A DNA stretch of 64,000 bases from Mastigamoeba balamuthi (taxonomy: Eukaryota; Evosea; Mastigamoebida; Mastigamoebidae), in contig CACRSC010000087.1 in the NCBI GenBank assembly GCA_902651635.1, positions 40,935 to 104,934 on the forward strand, read 5' to 3'. Below are positions 31,967 through 43,379 of this stretch, one piece after another. Position 1 is the stretch's first letter; each line of letters begins with the position of its first letter. The position numbers were made by a program, and so were the translations under genes. The notes beneath the pieces were generated by a model. It worked only from the letters and a program-made list of their open reading frames with translations, was not told the origin of the DNA and did not search any database.

Positions 31967-32598
31967 CTAATACTGCGCGGCAGCCCACAGAAGCGAGAGG
32001 GCTGCCAAGCCAGGGCCCAGGTTGCTCCCGAGGCCTCCTTTCTGGACTTGGCAGAGCTGTGCACAGCGGGCACCACCGAGCTGGCGGGAGCGATTTGACG
32101 ACGGAGCCGCACCGGCACCGCTGGCGCTTCCCTCAGAGCAGTCGCCGCCGTTCCACGAGCACGCGGAGTTGTTGCACTCCGCGTCGCGAAATCCTGTAAG
32201 CCACGAGCGACCAACAGGCAAAACGAAAAAGGGGCGACGGCAACAGACCCTTGTCGCACTGGCCGTCGCGGATCCACGAGTGGACGCAGTAGGGGGAGCA
32301 GCCGAAGAGGCCCTGGCAGTCGGGGGCGTCGTAGCCGCACGCGGCGTTGATGCACTCGGACTGGCAGACGCTGTCGTTCCTGTGGACGGCGGGGTAGGCC
32401 CGGCGCACAGGCGTCGTTGTCGACGTCGAAGCAGTCGTAGCCGTCGTTCTGGCACCCGGCCTGCGGGAAGGGCTGTGCGTCAGCCAACGCGCGAGACGCG
32501 CCCAGAGGCCCCAGCGCAGCACACGGTGACGGCGCAGGCCCTGTCGCGGGTGCCGCCGTTGATCCAGCTCCACAGGCACGCGTTGTCGTGGCCGTCGG
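31967..32598 (-). pseudogene. Truncated LNR gene (C-terminal part only), cut by the duplication junction
   Basis: This carries only the last three LNR modules, the Ser-rich stalk and the hydrophobic tail (ALSLLWAAAQY) of a gene closely related to the one at 36504-39455, which ends ALLLLWAAAQNW. There is no protease domain. Homology to that gene stops at about 32590, where hsp20-derived sequence begins. A base change in the ACAPG-x-YP region also shifts frame relative to the paralogue. No start codon or signal peptide belongs to it, so it is a relict made by the tandem duplication. Confidence 0.8.
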
Positions 32599-32900
32599 TG
32601 CAGCGCCGCGGGGCGCAGGGCTCGCCGGCATCGCTCAGCGCAGGCAGCGCGGGGCCCCGACGTCGAGCTCGCTGCCGAAGGCGCTGTCGAAGAAGCGCTG
32701 CAGGCGCTGCATCTCGTGCAGGGGGTACGCCATCAGCGCGCTCCTATGAGAGCCAACTACGATTCGTAGCAGAGTTTTCCCGGGGCCCTTTGTGCCACGA
32801 ATCGCCCGCTGTGCCCGTTGCGCAGTGCCTGTTGACTGCCACGGGGCCGCACTTAGAACATCCGACACTGCAGCGAGTCTCATTGTCGTGCATTAAACAC
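32599..32900 (-). pseudogene. Truncated hsp20 (5' part and promoter only)
   Basis: The minus strand from the ATG near 32733 reads MAYPLHEMQRLQRFFDSAFG followed by SELDVGAP, nearly the N-terminal arm of the Hsp20 at 27627-28172. It then runs into the LNR gene at the junction near 32599 and loses the whole alpha-crystallin domain. Flanking sequence up to about 32900 also resembles the hsp20 promoter (28180-28380). It marks the other breakpoint of the tandem duplication. Confidence 0.82.
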
Positions 32901-32978
32901 AGAGGGTCGCCAGAACTGTCGCGGGCCTCACGGCCAGCCACAGCGCAGCTAGCACAGGGCCTTGTTGTTGCACTGGGG

Positions 32979-35943
32979 TCAGATGGCGTGGGGCAGAGCG
33001 GCGAGCAGCAGCACGAGGACCGCCCAGGCCGAGGGCACGCGGGTGACCGACGCCGACGCCTTGCTCTCACCATGCGAGCTCCCTGAGGGGGCAGCGCGTG
33101 CGCCGCTCTTGGCCGCAGATCCCGCCCCACTGCTGCTGCCCCCGGTGCTGTGCGCGGGGCCCGCCGCGGAGCTCGCGCTCGCCTTGCTCGACGCGTGGGC
33201 AGCGCAGTCGCCGCCGTCAAGCGAGCACGCCGTCGTGTTGCACTCTGCGAGGAGAGCGTTTGCCGAGTTAAAACCAGATGGGCCATCCGCGGCGGGCAAA
33301 AAGAGTACCTGTGTCGCACTCGCCGTCGTGGACCCACGAGCGCACGCAGTAGGGGGCGCAGCCGAAGAGGTGCTGGCAGTCGGCATAGTCGTAGCCGCAC
33401 GCCGCGTTGAGGCACTCGGGCTCGCAGACGCTGTTGTTCCTGTGGATCGACGGGAAGCATCCCGGCGCGCAGCGCGCCTTCTTGAGGTCGAAGCAGTCGC
33501 CCCTGTCGAACCGGCACTCGATCTGCGCGGGGGCCAGCGAGCAGTCAGTGTGGAGCAGCCCGCGGGACCCGAACGAGGGCGCTGCGCACATCGAGGCACG
33601 CGGGGTCGCAGAAGCCGTCGCCTGTCCAGCCACTGAGGCACCTGGCGTTGGTGTCGCACGTGGCGCAGTCGCCGGCGTCCCAGCCGCAGGCCTCGTTGAA
33701 GCAGGCCTCGTTGCACAGGCCGTCCCCGCGGAACTCGTTGCTGCAGTTGACCGCGCAGAAGCCCGTCCCCACGTGCCCCGCGCAGGCGCCCTCGTCCCAT
33801 CCGCACTCGGCCTGCGCACGCGCGGGTGAGAGGCTGCGCGCGGCCTGGCGGCGGTGGCGTGGTGGGCTCACGTTGTAGCACTGGTAGTCGCACTTACTGT
33901 CGTGGGCCATCGACACTCGGCACCGCGCCGCGCAGTGCACGCAGTCGCCGTTGTCGTAGTTGCACGCGCTCTGGCGGGGGCCCCCGGCGCGTCAGACGAG
34001 GGGGGCAGAGCAGGGAGGGCTGGCGCTGTGCTGCTGTTATCCGCACGGTGTTGTATTCCTTGTTGCATGAGCCGTCGCCCAGGACCACGCTGGGCGCCCT
34101 GCAGGCCGAGAGGTTCGCGCAGTCGCCGCCGTCGAGACCGCACGCGCTGACGTTGCAGGCGACGTTGCACCAGCCGTTTCCCACCTCTGTCTTGAGGCAC
34201 CCGGGCGCGCAGCTCGCGTTGGTCACCCTGCAGTCGCCGCCGTCGAAGTTGCATTTGCTCTGCGCCCCTCACACAGTCAGAGCGGAGCAAAACCCCTCGG
34301 TGTGCCCGCACGGTGTTGCACGCGGGGTCGCAGAAGGTGTTGCTGATGAGGGGGTCGGGACACTTGGGGTCGCAGAACGTCGCCGTACAGTCGCTGCCGT
34401 CGAACTGGCAACCCGCCTGCAGGATAGTGGGCACAGGGAAGCTGTGAGGCCTCAGGGGATGGGCAGCGCAGCTTGCGGGCGCACATTCACGCAGGCCCTG
34501 TCGCAGTGGCCGTTGTCGACCATGCTGTTCAAGCACTGGTCCGCGCACTCGTCCATAAAGTCGCAGTAGTTGTTGTCGTCGGCGCAAGCGAACGTGGCGC
34601 ACTGGGAATCGCAGACTTTGTTGGTGAGCATCGCGACTGTGCAGCCGGGACTGCACTCCGTGTTGTTGCAGTCGCCGCCGTCCCACTGGCACTCCTCCGA
34701 GTAGCACATCAGGTTGCAGAACCCGTTGCCGATGTGCCTGTAGTGTCACTGCATTAGTTGAATTGGATCTAATCGATTGGTTCGAGTGTGACTTGATTTT
34801 TGTGCTTTGCCCGTACTTTGAGGGGCAGCTGCACACTTTGGTGCCGGCGTCGACGGCGGCCATGGTGGCGTCGATCCAGCTGCGGAACGAGCTCAGGCGC
34901 GTCCAGACACCGGGGTTGTCGCGAAGCGCGCAGCCGTTGCCCCAGCTGGTGAGGCCCACCTGCACGGCGTTGCCGCTGCTGTCGACGTGCACGAGGGGCC
35001 CCCCGCTGTCGCCCTGGCAGCCGTCCCTCCCGCCCTCCTTGTACAACGTGCAGATAACTGGGCGGTTGTGGCACGGTGCTTAGTGCCGTGCTTAGAGCGT
35101 TGTGTCTCCCCTCCGCACCCGAGTCGGGGAGGTCGGACGTGTTGTAGAGCTGCCTGCAGCGCTCCAACGAGATGGTCGGCAGCTTTACCTCGCGCAGGAC
35201 GGCGGACGATCCCGACTCAGTGTAGAGCGAGCCCCAACCGATCGCCCACAGCTTCGTGCCAGCGCTGTGGAGAGCAACACAGTCAGAACAACAACAGTCT
35301 CGCTGCCCTCGCAAACGACGCACGGGGTGTCCGGGTAGTCGCTGGGGACCACCTTCACCTCCTGCAGTCCCGTGAAGGGCTTCGCGAGCTTCAACAGCGC
35401 CACGTCATCTGCACAGCCCAAAGGGGGGAATAGCCAGTGAGCCCAGAACAGAATTGTACCCGCGAGAGAGATGCCCCGAGAGCAGCGCGCACTGAGGAGG
35501 ATGTCTCTGTCGAAGTCGGGGTGGGCGTAAACACCGACGACCGTCCTATATTGGGCGGTCTCGGGCGCGGTGGGCGTCAGAGTGCCGGCGGCGACGAGAT
35601 CTCCGGGGCGGGTTCCCTGGCCCAGCTGCCGAGACCCCGACTCGACGCAGTGGCCCGCCGTCAGAACCCACCCGGGCGCTATCAGCGAGCCCCCGCATTT
35701 CTCCGAGACGCCCCACGACGACGAGTTATACACCAGCGCTGCATCAGAGTGGCGCACGCACACGCAGGTGAGGCACCATTCGAAATAAACTGAGGGCAAG
35801 GGGCCCAAAAGGAACTTGCCTGCCATCCAGGGATACTTGGACGCAGAGGCCACAGGGTTGCCATTGACGATGCGCTGCGACAGCGTGTCCTCGTGCTGGG
35901 CCAGGGCCACAGCAGCAGCAGCGAGTAGCAGCGCGATGTTCAT
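32979..35943 (-). CDS. Trypsin-LNR surface protease, array copy 2
   Basis: Signal peptide MNIALLLAAAAVALAQ, activation start RIVNGNPVASAS. Exon 1 is 35820..35943; the 81-nt first intron has a GCAAGT donor and ends at 35739. Triad: [21 protein letters not shown] and [12 protein letters not shown], with Asp at the S1 position, so trypsin-like. The protease part ends KVCSCPSKYG near 34817. LNR modules follow from about 34735 (IGNGFCNLMCYSEECQWDGG) to 33215, with the same module order and intron sites as its paralogues, then a stalk rich in Ser/Ala/Gly and a hydrophobic tail AWAVLVLLLAALPHAI. Promoter, gene body and 3' flank all resemble copy 1, including an hsp20 fragment downstream of its stop. 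Confidence 0.88.
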
Positions 35944-36503
35944 GCTTGAGTAGTGTATTAGAAAGTGGAGTGTCACCACAGCCACGGATCTTATTGCCGC
36001 TCGCCAGTACACAACCAGTCGGTCGTCCCGTTTTCGGCACAGTAGTGCAATCTGCGCATTTTCCAGAGACTCGAGGTACCAGAAAGGAGAATGTACACAC
36101 TCGTGCTGAGCCTCCTCCTTTGACTCAGTCTTTTTCCCGGGCAACCAAGCCAGGAATAGCATCGCACTGATCAACCGTTATTTGGGCGTCTGACCATTCA
36201 ATTCTGCATTTTACACAAGCACTCGAACTCGGCTCCCACGCGCGGTGAGCCGTGGGCGCGGGGGTGCCTTGTGAGATCATTTCCGCTCTTGATCCTGGCT
36301 TTGCATCTGCGCATATTTGTGTGCCGTGGCACCACCGCCACACGTACACGAGGGAAACACCACCTTCTCATTGAGTGTCGCTGTTTAACAACCCCCAACA
36401 TTCGGCAAGTGTTGCCATATTTCGGCGTGTATCACTGATCACGGTAGAAGAGCTTATGCCACCGGAGGGAGGCCTCGCCTGATTCGGGGCCAGCTGCACA
36501 GCC
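35944..36503. promoter_or_regulatory. Upstream region of array copy 2
   Basis: No gene. Shares several blocks with the upstream region of copy 1 (see 31409-31966), including tcgcactgatcaaccgttat near 36160. Confidence 0.5.
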
Positions 36504-39455
36504 TCACCAATTCTGCGCGGCAGCCCACAGAAGCAAGAGGGCTGCCCAGGCCGGGGCGCAGCTGGCTCCAGAGGCCTCCTTGCTGGACTCGGCAGAGCTG
36601 TGCACAGCGGGCACCACCGAGCTGGCCCTGCTCGCGGAACGACCCGAAGACAGAGCCTCACTGGCGCCACTGGCGGTCTCGGCAGAGCAGTCGCCACCAT
36701 CCCACGAGCACGCGGCGTTGTTGCACTCTGTGCCGCGCATTCCATTCAGCGACCCGCGACTAACAGGCAAAACTAAAGGGGCAACGGCAACGGACCTTTG
36801 TCGCACTGGCCGTCGCGGATCCACGAGTGGACGCAGTAGGGGGCGCAGCCGAAGAGGTCCTGGCAGTCGGGGGCGTCGTAGCCGCACGCGGCGTTGATGC
36901 ACTCGGACTGGCAGACGCTGTCGTTCCTGTGGACCGCTGGGTAGCAGCCCGGCGCACAGGCGTCGTTGTCGACGTCGAAGCAGTCGTAGCCGTCGTTCTG
37001 GCACCCGGCCTGCGGGAAGGGCGGCGTGTCAGACAACACGCCAGACACGCCCAGAGTCCCCAGCGCGCACGGTGATCGCGCAGGCCCTGTCGCAGGTGCC
37101 GTCGTTGATCCAGCTCCACAGGCACGCGTTGTCGTGGTCGCAGGTGCTGTCGTCGCAGTCGCCGTGGTCCCAGCTGCACTCCTCGCTGAAGCAGCCCTCG
37201 TCGCACTGGCTGTCGCCCACCTGCGACTTGCTGCAGTTGGGGGCGCAGAAGTCGCTGCCCACGAGCCCCGCGCAGGCGTCCCCGTCCCACTTGCATTGCT
37301 CCTGCGCGCGGGAGGGCTGTGAGCAGAGCAGAATGCAGGCGAGTGGGCCGGGCGCACGTTGTAGCACGCGGCGTCGCAGTGCGCGTTGTGCGTCATCGAC
37401 ACGCGGCAGCGCCGAGCGCAGAACACGCAGTCGCCGTTGTCGTAGCCGCAGTCGCTCTGCGTCGGGCGGGGAGCAGCGGGGGTCAGCGAGCGTGCGCGAT
37501 CAGCGGGCCCGTGTGCTCACCGTGTTGTACTGGAGGTCGCAGGCGCCATTGCCGAGCAGGCCGCTGGGGGCCGCGCACTTTGCGAGGTGCGTACAGTCGC
37601 CGCCGTCGAAGTTGCACGCACTGACGTTGCACGCGGGGTTGCACCAGCCGTTGCCGACGTCCGACCTGAGGCACTTGAGCGCGCAGCTCGCGTTGCCCAC
37701 GCGGCAGTCGCCGCCGTCGTAGCCGCACGCCGACTGCGTTGCCCCGACAGCACGCGTGTCAGACCAGCGAGAGACTCTGAGCCGCGCACGTTGTTGCACG
37801 CGAGGTCGCAGCGCGAGTTGTTCGCCAGGCCCGGGGGGCAGCCGGGAGCGCAGTAGCGCGCGGTGCAGTCGCCGCGGTCGAACTCGCAGTCCTCCTGGCG
37901 CGCAGTCGCGGGGCTGTCAGTCAATTGTGCGCAGAGGAGAGAAAGAGCTTCGCGAACATTGAGGCAGGTGGTCTCGCAGACGCCGTTGCCGAGCATGTTG
38001 CTCAGGCACTGGTCCGCGCACATGTCATAAGTGCAGTGGCCGTTGTCGTTGGCGCACAGGCCCGCGGCGCATGCGGCGTCGCAGACGGTGTTGGCCAGCA
38101 GCTCCATCGTGCACCCCGCGGCGCACCTCGTGCTGGCGCAGTCGCCGCCGTCCCACTTGCACTGCTCCGTGTAGCACAGCACGTTGCAGATCCCGTTGCC
38201 GATGTTGCTGCGCGGGCTTACCGTCAATTGATAGAGTCACAAATGGGGCAGCCCGTGCACTGCTTCTCACGCACATTGTGGGGCACCCGCAGACCGCCGT
38301 GCCGTTGTCGACGCGCGCCATCGTGTCGTCGATCCACCGGCGGTGCGAGCTCACGCGGGCCCAGACCTCGGGGTTGCCGGGGTCGGAGCAGCCCTCGCCC
38401 CAGTTGGTCAGCCCGACCTGCACCGCCTGTCCGTCCTTGCCGACGCGCACCAGCGGCCCCCCGCTGTCTCCGTGGCAGCTGCCCCTGCCGCCCTCGTTGT
38501 ACATCGTGCAGATCACTGCGCGGGCGCTTGCGTCAGCTGGGGTGGCGGCGGGCTTCATTCTTTCCGCCCTCGGACGCACCCGAGTCGAGCACAGAGGAGC
38601 CGTTGTAGATGCGCCTGCACTGCTCTCTCGAGATTATCGGCAGCTTCACTGCCATGAGGTCGGTGGGCTCCTCTCCATTCTCGTTGAGGGTGCCCCACCC
38701 GATTGACCACACCTTCGTGCCGGCCCTGCACAAGAGACCGAGGGCCTTCGTAAGCCTCGGGTGCCGTTCAGCCCGTGACTCTTTTCCCGCAGTTTCTTTT
38801 TTCTTTGGCGGTCAAAAAGAAAACACCGGATTTGCGCACGCGAGATCAGGGTCGTCGCTGCGCGCCAGCGTTACTGTCTGCACTTCCGTGATGGGCGTCG
38901 ACAGCTTGAGGAGCGCCACGTCGTCTGCGGGTGAGAAGGGGAGGGGGAGGGAAATGTGAGTTGCAGTGCGGAAGTGCACACCAAAGGCGGGCGACAACGC
39001 ACTGTCGTGGCGGTCGTCGATGAAGTCCGGGTGCACATAAACACTAGCGACGGTGCTCGTCTTGGCGGAGGTGGTGGCTGTAGGGGTCAGGGACGCCGCG
39101 CCGACGAGGCCGCCGGCCCCGAATCCGCTGCTCAGACTTCTGGGGCCGCCGTCGACGCAGTGGCCCGCCGTCAGCACCCACGACGGCGCGATCAGAGACC
39201 CACCGCACGTGACATCGTACGTGCCCTGCGCGTCCGTGGGGTTCAGGAGCGCTGCGGGGGTGCCTGATTAGTTTTTCTCATTGTGGGGCACTGCCAAGTT
39301 TCATTTCTGGGCCCGAGTTTTCACAACGCGCCTGTCGTCCACGGGTACTTGGACGCCGAGGCCACGACATCGCCGTTGACAATGCGCGCTTCGACGTCGC
39401 TCCGGTGGGCCAGGGTCACGGATGCGGCTAAGATAACAAGCAGACCTGTTTGCAT
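36504..39455 (-). CDS. Trypsin-LNR surface protease, array copy 3, altered S1 pocket
   Basis: Signal peptide MQTGLLVILAASVTLAH and activation start ARIVNGDVV. Exon 1 is 39332..39455, with a GCGCGT donor and an 80-nt first intron. His is in LTAGHC, Asp in [12 protein letters not shown] and Ser in [15 protein letters not shown]. The residue six before the catalytic Ser is Gly instead of Asp, so the Lys/Arg preference of trypsin is not expected; a chymotrypsin- or elastase-like pocket is more likely. The protease part ends AVCGCPTM near 38278. LNR modules span about 38210-36690 (GNGICNVLCYTEQCKWDGGDC first), then a Ser/Ala stalk and ALLLLWAAAQNW. Its LNR end is the source of the truncated copy at 31967-32598. 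Confidence 0.87.
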
Positions 39456-39695
39456 TGGAGTGAAACGAAGGGAATACTCTGGGAGATTTACTCCGCGTAT
39501 ACTTCACTTGTGTGTTTGTCAACCATTGCCGTAAACGGTTTGTAAACCGTTGATCAAGCACTGATTTTGGGTTGTACGGTGCTAGGTGCTCTGAGTGAAG
39601 GTATGGGCTTTTCCATTGACGACAAATTGTAAATTGTAAGCTCGACTACACAGACGATTGAATGTAACCTAACCTGTTCTTTCATGCCATCCATC

Positions 39696-42644
39696 TCAGA
39701 GGGAAAGAAGTGCAGAGGAGAGAACGATGAAAGCAATCAGAGAGACGACGCTGGCGCTGGATGTCACGTGCGAATTCACTTGCGAGTTCACGTGCGAATT
39801 CACATGAGAGCTCACTTGGCTGTGCGCTCCTGGAACAGACATGCTCGTTGCACTCGATGCTCTTGCCGCTGAAGAGCTCGAGCCAGCCTTATCCGACGCA
39901 TGGGCAGAGCAGTCACCGCCGTCCCACGAGCACCCCGTCGTGTTGCACTCTGCCGATGCAGCAAGCAACACAGTCAGCCAGATCGCTCGAAGACATTTCA
40001 ACAGAGGGGATGCGGGATCGGCGGACCTGTGTCGCACTGGCCGTCTTTGATCCACGAGCTCAGGCAGAAGGGGGCGCAGCCGAAGAGGTGCTTGCAGTCG
40101 GCGTAGTCGTAACCGCAGGCCTTGTTGAGGCACTCGGGGTCGCAGACGCTGTTGTTCACGAGGATGGCCGGGTAGCACCCAGGCGCGCACTGGGGCTCGA
40201 AGTCCGGGTCGAAGCAGTCGCCGTTGTCAAACGAGCAACCAACCTGAAGAAAACGAAGTCAGGGCAGCGAGCGGGCTTCCGGAGGAGAACGCACGTTGAT
40301 GCACGCTTTGTCGCAGGTGCCGTCGCCCTTGAACCTGAGCAGACACATGTGGCTGGGGTCGCACGTGTGGTCCTCGCCGTCGCAGTCTCCGCTGTCCCAG
40401 CGACAGGCCTCGTTGAAGCAGGCCTCGTCGCACACGCCGTCCCCGATCTGGGTCTTTGTGCAGTTGGGCGAGCAGAACGCTTGCCCCACGACCTTGTCGC
40501 ACATGCCCCCGTCGAAGTTGCACGCCGCCTGCGCCAGGTGTCTCTGTCAGGACACAGAGGAGTGCTGTATGCCGCACGTTGTAGCACGCGGGGTCGCAGT
40601 GCTTGTTGTGCAACAACGACAGCGAGCAGCGAGGCGCGCAGTAGAGGCAGTCTCCGTTGTCGTACAGGCAGTTGCTCTGGGGACAGCGTCAGCAACAGAG
40701 AACGCAGGGACAGGGTGGCCATACAGTGTTGTAGCCGAGGCTGCAGACGCCGTTGCCAAACATGTACTTGGGCTCCTTGCACTTGGACGTGTTTGCGCAG
40801 TCGCTGCCGTCGAAGTTGCAGGCGCTGACGTTGCAAGCGAGGTTGCACCAGCCGTTGCCCACATCAGACTTGGCGCACAGGGGAGCGCAGCTCAGCTCGT
40901 CAACGTGGCAGTCGCCGCCGTCGTAGTTGCACTTGGACTGCGCATAGCATTTTTCTGAGTTGCAGTTCCCAGACGAAGCAACTGGTGAGCGCACGTTGTT
41001 GCACGCGAGGTCGCAGCGTGTGTTGTTGATCAGCATCGGTGGACACTGGGGGTCGCAGAACTGATCGTGGCAGTCGTCGCTGTCGTAGCCGCACCCCGAC
41101 GACTGTCCGAGGCGTCAGAGACACAACTTGAAAGAGAAGACCAATGGGCATAGCGCACCATCAGACAGGCCTTGTCGCAGACGCCGTTGTTGAGCATCGC
41201 CTCGAGGCACTGGGGGCCGCAGGCGTCCTGGCAGTGGCCCAGGTCCTGCGAGCAGTTGCGCGTGGCGCACTGGGGGTCGCAGACGTCGTTGTGCAGCATC
41301 TCCACGCTGCACCCCGCGCTGCAGTTCTTGCTCGTGCAGTCGCCGCCATCCCACTGGCACTCGGCGGAGTAGCACAGCAGGTTGCAGTGCCCGTTCCCGA
41401 TGTGCCTGCCCAAGTGGCGGTGAAAATGAGTTGTGTCTTTGGACTTTGTTTTTCTGGACTGTCCGTACTTTGAGGGGCAGCTGCACACTTTGGTGCCGGC
41501 GTCGACGGCGGCCATCGTGGTGTCGATCCAGCTGCGGAAGGAGCTGATGCGCGTCCAGATGCCGGGGTTGCCGATGGCCGCGCAGCCAGTGCCCCAGCTG
41601 GTGAGGCCCACCTGCGTCATCTTGCCGTCCCTGCCGACGTGCACGAGGGGCCCCCCGCTGTCGCCCTGGCAGCCGTCCCTCCCGCCCTCGTTGTACATCG
41701 TGCACAGGACTGTGGAACAGAAGCAGATTGCGTAAGTGCCATTTTCCCGCCTGGGGTTTTTCCAGTAAGATTCGCACCCGAGTCGAAGATAACCGTCGTG
41801 TTGTAGAGGTGCCTGCAGCGCTCCCTGTCGATGATCGGCAGCTTCACCTCCCGCAGCTTCGATGGGATCGGCCCAGAGGTGTAGAGGGTGCCCCAGCCGA
41901 CGCTCCAGACCTTAGTCTCAGCCCTGTGGACCAAAAGTGCAGGCTTGAGAACCGGGGCATAAGACGAGGAGTGAAGTGGTGCAAGGCACAAAATGATTGG
42001 ATGGCCCGATTCAGAAAAGCCGAGAAAACGCACGCAGGGTCCGGGTAGTCGCTTGCCGCCAGGGTCACCGCCTCCACGCCCGTGATGGGGGTCGCCAGCT
42101 TGATGAGCGCGACGTCGCCTGCGGGCGGAGGCAGAGCAGTGAGAACTCGATTGTTCATAGGGGCTTTTTATGTGCGTGTGCTCGGAGGGCAACGCACTGC
42201 CCATTGTGATGTCGAGGTCGAAGTCGGGGTGCACGAACACGGCAGAGGCCGTGCTCTTCTTGGCGGTCTTGATGTTCATGGGCGTCAGGGTGGAGGAGGC
42301 GACGACACCGCCAGGGCTGAAGACGGGGACCAGCGCAGCCCTGCCGCCGTCGATGCAGTGGCCCGCAGTCAGCACCCACGTCGGCGCCAGCAGCGACGCG
42401 CCGCACAGGAGGTCGTAGTAGTCGCCGTCCTGCGACATCAGCGCTGGGGACAGCACAGCGACGCGGTGAGAAGCGTTCTTTTGCGTGGCAAGAGAGCTCG
42501 CGCGGTGCCGATTATCTCACCCGACATCCAGGGGTACTTGGCAGCAGAGGCCACGGCGTCGCCATTGACGACGCGCTGCGGGAGGTCCGCGTGCTGGGCC
42601 AGGGCCACAGCAGCTGCCACGGCGAGGAGCAGAGCAGCTTTCAT
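39696..42644 (-). CDS. Trypsin-LNR surface protease, array copy 4
   Basis: Signal peptide MKAALLLAVAAAVALAQ, activation start QRVVNGDAVAS. Exon 1 is 42521..42644 and the 77-nt first intron starts GTGAGA, the only GT donor at this site among the intact copies. Triad: LTAGHCIDGG, GDVALIKLATP and [12 protein letters not shown], with Asp at the S1 position. LNR modules run from about 41405 (HIGNGHCNLLCYSAECQWDG) to 39940. The stalk differs from the others, with a repeated VNSHVNSQVNSHV pattern before the hydrophobic tail LIAFIVLSSALLSL. The decayed copy at 43380-45290 derives from a close relative of this gene. Confidence 0.87.
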
Positions 42645-43379
42645 GCCTGCAGTGCGAACGAGAGCAGGAAGACAAAACTGACTGTGATTTCCACCAACCG
42701 GGGGTTTCGTCTTTGAAAAAAGGAAAATGCACATTGCACATGCTGCCTCCCAATGGGGTATTTGTCCAGTAGGAAAAAGGTACTACTGACTCGTTCGTTT
42801 CTGCAGCTTAGTTCGTTTCGGTCGGAGTCTCAGCGGCAGAGCCACCAGTGCGGGCAAGGGCGGGCTGTCTCATTGCGAAATCTCACTGGTGAGCCTGTGC
42901 CGACTCACCGCAATGAGTGATCAGCTTCAGAAACCAGGGAATTCAGGGCCTAATCACATCTGGGATGTTGCCAATTGGAGTTTACGCACGGACCCGAACT
43001 CAGAGCAGGCAGAGATAATTGAACACCAAGCCACTTTGTGCTCCGAGCCTTGTGAGCAGAAGTATCTGTGCTGGGGAGGCCGCCTCCTGCACAGAAAGCT
43101 GAGGGCTCTTCCCGAGGGCATAAGAGAAGAGAACTTGCTTTTTATTGCATGACACGTGGGGCGACCAAGGGCTTTCAGTGGCAGTCTCAACACGCCCACA
43201 CTCCCAAACCGAGGGTGAGAAAACCACCACTGCTACCGTTAACTCAGAATTCAGAAGTAAAGGAGGGAAGAGCGACTATTGCCATCATGGAGGTGATGCT
43301 CGCGATGGACATCATGTGCGAATTCATATGAGCTCACTTGGCTGTGCACACCAGGATAAGAAGTGTGCGACGAACTAGA
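42645..43379. other. Intergenic, upstream of copy 4
   Basis: About 0.7 kb with lower GC and no supported gene. The right part (from about 43250) shows weak similarity to the stalk and tail end of copy 4 and probably belongs to the neighbouring pseudogene. Confidence 0.45.

Noticed and set aside
32022-33086. Long plus-strand frames opposite LNR exons
   Set aside because: They recur opposite every array copy as a consequence of repeated Cys/Asp/Gly codons and carry no recognisable protein features.
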